Assembly (NCBI GenBank): GCA_029378245.1
Contig: JARKIF010000029.1
Location: forward strand, 248,001 to 312,000
Source of the DNA: Roridomyces roridus
Lineage: Eukaryota; Basidiomycota; Agaricomycetes; Agaricales; Mycenaceae
Direction of reading: 5' to 3'
DNA: 64,000 bases
Below are positions 57,475-64,000 of this stretch, in pieces. The position numbers and the translations under genes were made by a program. Position 1 is the first letter of the stretch. Each line of letters opens with the position of its first letter. The notes beneath the pieces are model-generated. The model saw nothing but the letters and a program-made list of their open reading frames with translations. It was not told where the DNA came from and did not search any database.

Positions 57475-58799
57475 ATGTCCTTCTCTTTGGTTTCTGTGAG
57501 CCTAGCAGGCCTGGCTCTTTCGACCCTCTTCTATGGGATGTACTGTGTCCTGTTCCTCATTTCGACGTACCTCTTGATCCGGAAATTCGACGCCGAGGCG
57601 CAGACTGGATTCAAGCAGACTAACTCGTCCGGGAGGAACTCTGTATATAGGACCACGGTGTTCAATTTCTCAATCTTGTTGTTCGTTCTGGTCACCTCGG
57701 TGCGTGGATTATTCCTCCTTACAGTATTGAGCGGAAAATTCACGAGGAAAATCAGCACTGGATGACAGTCCTGACTCGAGTATTCCTTGCTTTCCGAGAT
57801 CCAAGAGGAGCGGAGACATTCTTTGGTGACTTGCGTGGAAGTACGGCAGTCGCAGAGAACATCATCCTCTCTTTTTGCATTACGTTGGGGGATTCTTTGA
57901 TCGTAAGCTGCAAACAGCTCGATATTCATCTCACAAATTCCGCACAGATTCATCGTCTATGGGTCGTATGATCAGGTCGAAAATCAGTGCTTATTGTCCC
58001 TGTTCTCAGCCTTCTTGCTCTCATGGGTGAGTTGCACAGATACAAATTGAACTGACACATAAGGGATCCAGTTGCGTCTCTCCTATCCAATTATATTACA
58101 TGGCAAGACCCGGACGTCTTTACGAACCCAGGATTGACGTGCACTACCATCTTGACTCTGCTGTACGTGTTGACTTTTTACCGCTTTACGAGCGTTAATC
58201 ATGACCCTAGAACCAACACATATTGCACTGGTGAGTGTATTTCCCCGTCGTATAAAGTTCACCTTATACCGTTGTCCCAGTTATGATTACCTGGAGAATA
58301 TGGACCGTCAGCCGACCTACAAGTCCAGTCAGCGGAACAAACCTCATGGTACTTACTCTACATTTGAAGCCAAACCCACGGCCTAATGCATTCTAGCATT
58401 TCCTTGCTATCTGGATAGAAAGCGCTGGATTCTATGCGTGAGGAGCAGCCACATATCTTCTTTCTCACTCTGCTGATATCAACGTGTCAAGCGTATGGGC
58501 GGTCCTCTTCTTCGTGGCGTATCACATCCAATCCAATGTCCAACTCACCATCATCGAGGCTGCACCTGCCATCGTTGGATTCGTGAACGCGCTCATCCAA
58601 ACGCGTGTGGGTCTTGGATGGACCAGCGAACAAATGGGAGTTTCGACGGAATCGACATTGAATATACGGTTTGCTGCCTCAGGGCACGCATGATTATTTA
58701 TTTATTCATTTTTCGTTCTTTTGTATGTACTTGTACAGATCTTCAGCATCTCCATCAATGGAGCAGTGGTTGCAGGATGAGCACGCGTGCGACATATAG
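57475..58799 (+). pseudogene. Seven-transmembrane protein, one Trp-to-stop change
   Basis: A chain of exons from ATG 57475 to the stop at 58797-58799 encodes seven hydrophobic segments. Landmarks are SVSLAGLALSTLFYGMY (TM1), FNFSILLFVLV (TM2), ILSFCITLGDSLI (TM3), LIVPVLSLLALM (TM4), LTNTYCTVMITWRIW (TM5), FLAIWIESAGFYAVWAVLFF (TM6) and AAPAIVGFVNALIQTRVGLGW (TM7). This is the layout of a large, uncharacterised Agaricomycete membrane-protein family. All introns are GT..AG. The only lesion seen is TGA at 57969-57971, directly after HRLWVV, where relatives as I recall them have Trp. The frame beyond it is conserved, so the mutation is recent or the reading is wrong there. Function unknown; plasma-membrane location is inference. 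Confidence 0.75.
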
Positions 58800-59751
58800 G
58801 ATGAATGACAACCCATCCAATCTAATGCACTGTCAATGCTGAACACCAAGTACTCACCCGTCGGCAGCTGGAGGCTCGCAACTGTCAGGTACTTATTGCG
58901 AGAAGGGAGACGGTGGAATGTGGCAGATGCAGGGCAGATGACAGATTCAAATGAGCAACGCCAACGGCTGGGGCGGGAGTGGAGAGTGATTCATGCTGCA
59001 TTTGGAACGGAGATGTTTCAGTGGTCGAGGAAAATCGAACAGCTAGGATATTCATTCATCATTGCATCCAATTCGCAAGAATATTCGACGGGAAAGCATC
59101 TATTATCTGAGATGGGGATCTGGGCCACCTAAGGGTTTGGAATAATTTGGCGAGAGGTAAGTAGACCTGCTTTACTGGTCATTTCGGACCCCAGGGAGGT
59201 AGACTAGATTCGTAGGAAGAGAACGAGGCCCGGGGCATGCGATTCCGTCAAGGTTTGGCGTCATGGGAAGAATTTTGCTGAGACAGGTCCAAAATTGGCT
59301 CAAACGGGCTAGGCCACACGTGGGAAGCGCCCCGTTTGTAGCGGCCAGATGCAACAGGGCCAGAAGCTTGAATCGAACAGAGCCTTGCTTCGTCTCGCTC
59401 TTCTCGCTCTTCTCGCTCTCCCTCACATCCATCTCCCTTGCTTCTTTTCTTTCTTATCTGATGTACTTCTCAGGTCCCGGTTCAACGCCGGCCCGTGCCC
59501 GCTGTATCACCGTGGTTTTGGCAGGCGTGCCCTCGCCGTGTGCGAAGCACTTGGCAAGGCAAGTACATACGACATGACTTTTAACAGGTGGAATTGTTGT
59601 GTGCTTATGAATGACAGCGTGCAGGATAAAAGCTGTAGAAGTGCGCTGAAAATGGAACAAAATCACTCACGGGGCCAGCACAGCCTCACTTTTGCAAGGT
59701 ATATATGCACACCTGCCACTCTGTCCACAGGATCCCCACCCACTTGGTACC
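58800..59751. other. Intergenic region upstream of the TPR-CHAT gene
   Basis: No gene supported. A short CTCGCTCTT tandem repeat lies near 59394-59422. The frame at 58836-59132 has no motif. Confidence 0.4.
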
Positions 59752-62700
59752 ATGTCCAGCACGTGAGTCCAGTGTATTTAATCTGTCTCGCAGCCTAGCT
59801 CATTGTTTTGTTTCATCAGACTTCGTCTCCATGGCAGTGAGTTCTTCTGCCGATGGTTGAATAACTCTCTGACTGTTAAAATCTCTAGACATATGTATTA
59901 CTGCAGCTGGCGATGAACACCCTGATCTTCCAAAAAATATGAGGATATTTGCACAAGTTATAGTAAACAATTACCTTGTCTGGGAAACCTTTGCAGGAGA
60001 TCAAGAGCAAGCTGGCCAGCCGCGTGTCTGGACCATTAAAATGGATTGCAACATGTGAGTAGTACTCTAGGTTCTCCGGATATCACTGATTTCATCAGCT
60101 CAATGGACACGGAGACTTTCTGCATAGCAATTTTGCGAGAAGCAAAGGGTATCAGACTCCTCGGCTTTGTAGAAATTGCAAAGGATCGAGGTCTATTGGA
60201 AGAGGGGCAAAAGGGTGTGTGTGCTATGGTTCCGGGCAAAGAATGCTGACACACATATTTGCATAGCTTTCCGCCTACCCCTCACAACAGTGAATGGGGA
60301 CGGTCCTAAGTTGCAGCTCACACTTGATTGTTCAACTTCCATGTCACAAAGTATGGGATTAACACAGAGAGACACTGGCTTGGAAATCCAAAGTAGGGCA
60401 CCTCTTGAAATGAGAAGTTACTTATGCTAATATTGTTTGAAACAGTGGGTCCATCAAAGGGAGAAACAGTAAATGGATTTCTCACTGAGAAGGTGCTACA
60501 GTTGCAGAATTCACAAGATGTTGAAGCACTATGGAGAATGCATGAGAGGATACTTTTCCTCTGGCCGTCAAGTCAACAACGAGGAAAGCTGCTCACCCTG
60601 CTGGGTGACCAGTGCTACAAAATTTGGAGTGCAATTCATTCCATAGAAACTCTCAACCAAGCTGTGTTAGCATATAATGATGGTATGAGAGACGGTCACA
60701 TAAATGCAGACTCCTTCCATCATTTAGCTGTTGCACTATTGAGTCGTGTAGAGGTGCTGCATGATGTGCCGGATCTTGAGAAGTCAGGACTTCTGATCCA
60801 AAAAGCCATTGAGCTTACAGCAGATGACCATCCCAGCAAGGGTACTTTCATGAATGTTTATGGATGCTTGCTTTCAACACGGTTTGAGCAGCTTGGTGCA
60901 GCAGATGATCTCGACAAGTCGGTGGTGGTGCATGAGAAAGCTGTGGGTCTCACACCCGACAGCCACTCTGACAAGGGAACCCGACTGAACAACCTTGGAG
61001 GGTCACTCCTGACACGATTTGCCCTGAGTGGTAATATGGATGACCTCCAGAGGGCAGTGGCAGTACGGGAACAAGCTGTCAGCTGCACCCCCAACCACCA
61101 TCCTGATAAAGCAATGCAATTAAGCAACCTTGGAAATGTACTTTCCAGACGATTTGAACAGTTGGGCACTATGGATGACCTCCAGAGATCGGTTGAAATG
61201 CAGGAGCAGGCTGTAGAGCTTACCCCAAATGGCCACTATGACCAGGGACCCCGATTAAGCAATCTTGGAAACTTGTTGTTGACACGATTCCAGAGACTAG
61301 GTATCCTGGAAGATCTTCACAGGTCGGTGTTGGTGCAGGAGCAAGCAGTTAGCGTCACTCCCAGAGACCACCCCAACAATTCATCTCAATTGAACAACCT
61401 TGGAAACTTGCTCTTCACAAGGTTTCAACACCTGGGCAGAATAGAAGACCTCCACAGAACAGTGGTGGTGCAGGAGCAAGGAATGCACCTGACCTCTAGT
61501 AGCCACCTCAACCAGGCAGCCCAATTGAACAACCTCGCACGATCACTTCTCAGTCGGTTTGAACAGCTTGGTACCTTGGAAGACCTTCACAAATCAGTTG
61601 CAATGCAGAGGCAGGCTGTGGGCCTGACCTCCGATGATAACCCTGAGAAATCAGCTTGGTTGAACAACCTTGGAGGGTCACTGTTGAAACGATTTCAGCA
61701 ATTGAACACCATTGAAGATCTCCAGGAATCAGTGGCAGTGCGGGAACATGCTCTGAGACTCACTCCTGATGGCCACCCTGAGAAGGCCTCTCACTTGAAT
61801 AACCTTGGAAGTTCACTCGGGACACGGTTTGAGCAGCTAAGCACTCTTGGAGACCTGCACCAAGCGGTGATAATGCGGGAACAGGCTCTGGGACTCACCC
61901 CTGATGATCATCCTGAAAAGGCAACCCGATTGATCAACCTCGGAGGGGCACTTTTGAGACGTTTCCAGCACCTCAGTACCATTGAAGACCTCCACCGATC
62001 TGTGGTACTTCAGGAGCAAGCCGTGGACCTCACTGCTGATAGCCATTCCAGCAAAGCATCTCGCATGCACAACCTTGGAGGGGCACTTTTGGCACGGTTC
62101 AAACAGCTGGGAACCATGGAAGACCTTCACAGGTCGGTAAAAATACATGATCAGGCTGTGAGCATCACCCCTGATAGCCATGCTGACAAGGCAGCCCAAT
62201 TGGATGATTTTGGAGGGTCAGTCTTGGCACGGTTCCAGCAACTGAATATTATGGAAGACCTTCAGAGATCAGTGGCGGTCCGGGAGCAAGCTTTGGGGCT
62301 TACTCCTGATGACCACCCTGACAAGGCATCTCGATTGAACAATCTTGGTACCTCACTCATGAGACGATTTGAGCAGTTGAGTAACATGGAAGATCTCCAC
62401 AGATCGGTATTGGTGCGGGAGCAAGCTCTGGGACTCACACCGAATGGCCACCCTGACAGGGCATCCCGATTGAATAACCTTGGCAACTCACTCATCACAC
62501 GTTTTGAGCAGCTAAGGATTATAGAAGACCTTCATCAGGCTATAGATCTGCAGGAGCAAGCTGTGGGCCTCACCCCTTATACCCACCCAGAAACACCAGC
62601 CCGGTTGCTCAACCTTGGGAATTCCCTTGTAATCAAGTTCCACCAGTTCCATGATATTATGGTTTATCGGCAAGCTGAGGTCTTTTACACCCGTGCAGCT

Positions 62701-64000
62701 TGTTCTACTGTAGGCCCCCCTGCAGTTCGATTTAACTGTGCTTGCAATTGGGCATATCTCTCGACAGCGATGGGTGAATCTCCCATGCCAGCCTATCAGG
62801 TTGCCCTGGGCTTACTTCCAGATCTTGCCTGGCTTGGAATGTCCATCTCTGATCGTCACCGAAACCTGATTGAAGCTGTTGATGTGGGTAGAGCTACTGC
62901 TGAGGCTGCCATAATGGAGAATCAACCAGAACAGGCTCTTGAATGGCTTGAGCAGGGTCGTTCAGTCATTTGGGGACAGTTGTTGAACCTGCGTACACCA
63001 ATAGATTTGCTCCAAGATAAATACCCTCAGCACGCTGCAGAGCTACTGTCTCTGTCTGCTCAACTGGAAGCCTCTGGAATGAGATCAACCATGGAATCAT
63101 CTCCTTCCCCTCAATTGATTGCCAATCAGGCATTTCAAGCTGCACAACAACGCCAGGAACTGCTCACGCACATTCGTCAACTGAGTGGATTTGAGCGCTT
63201 TCTTCTCCCAAAAACTATCTCAGAACTGAGTGCAGCAGCTCAGGAAGGACCTGTCGTAACTGTGAATGTCACGCCGCACAATTTTGATGCTCTGGTTCTG
63301 ATACCTTCCCTGGATTCTGAGGTTCTGCACATCCCACTTGGTGAACACAAAGAGGAAATCCAAAGTGCTATGAATGCATCAATTGCTCTTGAAAGTCTTG
63401 TAGGCAGAAACATCCGGCTAAACTTAATCAAGGAGGGCCAGATTACCACAGAGGAGCAATTCAAAGCCATGCTCTCAGGCCTCTGGGTGGGGATAGTGAA
63501 ACCAGTCCTGGATGGACTTGCATTGAATGTTGGTAACATCTTTTTTGCACGGTCATTTGTACTGAAATTGAACATAGATGCCTACCAGCCCAGAAAACAA
63601 GCCACATATTTGGTGGTGCTTGAATGGTCCACTTACATTTCTCCCAATTCATGCTGCGGGCATCCATGACAACAACCAGCCAATTGGCTCCAATATCTCT
63701 GACTATGTTGTTTCTTCCTATACACCATCTCTAGCCGCCCTCATTGAGGGATATCGCACTGGGCGTGGATTAAAACAAAGCCTTCAGATACTTGCAGTGG
63801 TGCAGCCAAACGCAGTTGGACAACAGCACATTCCTGGCACAAGAAAAGAAATCAAACACATTGAAAGAATTGCTCTAGCCAATGAAATACCTGTAGTTGC
63901 TCTCAATGAGGACATGGCAACAATTAGCAGGGTCCAAGAAGAGATGAAAAAATGCCAATGGGCACACTTTGCATGCCATGGTGTGCAAGATGTCAACAAT
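59752..64000 (+). CDS. C2-like / TPR (14 repeats) / CHAT-domain protein, 3' end outside window
   Basis: Exons: 59752-59762, 59820-59836, 59889-60054, 60099-60214, 60267-60392, 60446-63532 and 63594 to the window edge. The first five encode a beta-rich C2-like domain (for example IRLLGFVEIAKDRG). The large exon carries a helical region, then 14 tandem 45-residue repeats of the kinesin-light-chain TPR type (core LNNLGGSLLTRFEQLG-EDLHRSV). The last part is a CHAT peptidase domain: HIWWCLNGPLTFLPIHAAG, SDYVVSSYTPSLAAL and AHFACHG, whose His would be catalytic; the catalytic Cys lies beyond the edge. CHAT domains are caspase-like cysteine peptidases; TPRs bind partners. An immunity or cell-death role is inference. 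The acceptor at 63593 is the one that keeps the CHAT frame. The gene is visibly more A/T-rich than the rest of the window. Confidence 0.88.
60837..62694 (+). repeat. Coding tandem repeat, 14 TPR units of 135 bp
   Basis: Each unit encodes 45 residues starting near HPxKA and ending near GLTPDD. Units are similar but not identical at the DNA level, with no sign of very recent copying. A more diverged unit may precede them near 60700. Confidence 0.8.

Overview
The window looks like nuclear DNA of a mushroom-forming basidiomycete (Agaricomycete). The evidence is intron-dense genes (introns about 45-70 nt, GT..AG), MYND-finger and F-box paralogues, a Plavaka-family DNA transposon, a seven-transmembrane protein of a basidiomycete type, small cysteine-rich secreted proteins and a long TPR/CHAT protein. 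Codon-level reading shows an unusually high share of decayed genes. All calls come from reading the sequence by eye; no alignment or search was run.

Layout. 1-8.4 kb: a MYND zinc-finger gene, a possible inverted-terminal-repeat element, an F-box pseudogene and a second, longer MYND paralogue with a lost zinc ligand and an in-frame stop. 8.7-50.6 kb: a very large inverted duplication. The left arm (about 8.69-16.51 kb) is repeated in reverse in the right arm (about 26.90-50.56 kb), around a 10.4 kb spacer that holds one convincing gene. Each arm carries a phenolic-acid-decarboxylase-like gene. Later insertions have swollen the right arm: a Tc1/mariner element (32567-36610) with about 400-bp inverted repeats and a passenger SAM/AT-hook gene, itself hit by a hAT-like MITE; and an 11.2 kb Plavaka element (37884-49040) with an intact 1239-codon transposase and a DUF6698-type cargo gene, itself split by a 3.1 kb element. 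The left arm carries its own 533-bp hAT-like MITE. Because the arms are copies of each other, each insertion can be compared with an empty site, which gives element ends and target duplications directly.

50.6-64 kb: a head-to-head pair of small secreted seven-cysteine proteins, a decayed multi-exon gene, an F-box remnant, a seven-transmembrane gene with one Trp-to-stop change and, running off the right edge, a gene for a C2-like / TPR x14 / CHAT protein.

How the parts relate: the transposons explain most of the structure between 32 and 49 kb. The host genes show no operon-like order; the meaningful pairs are paralogues (MYND, decarboxylase, secreted proteins). The mariner insertion lies between the TATA box and start codon of the right decarboxylase copy, and probably separates that gene from its promoter.
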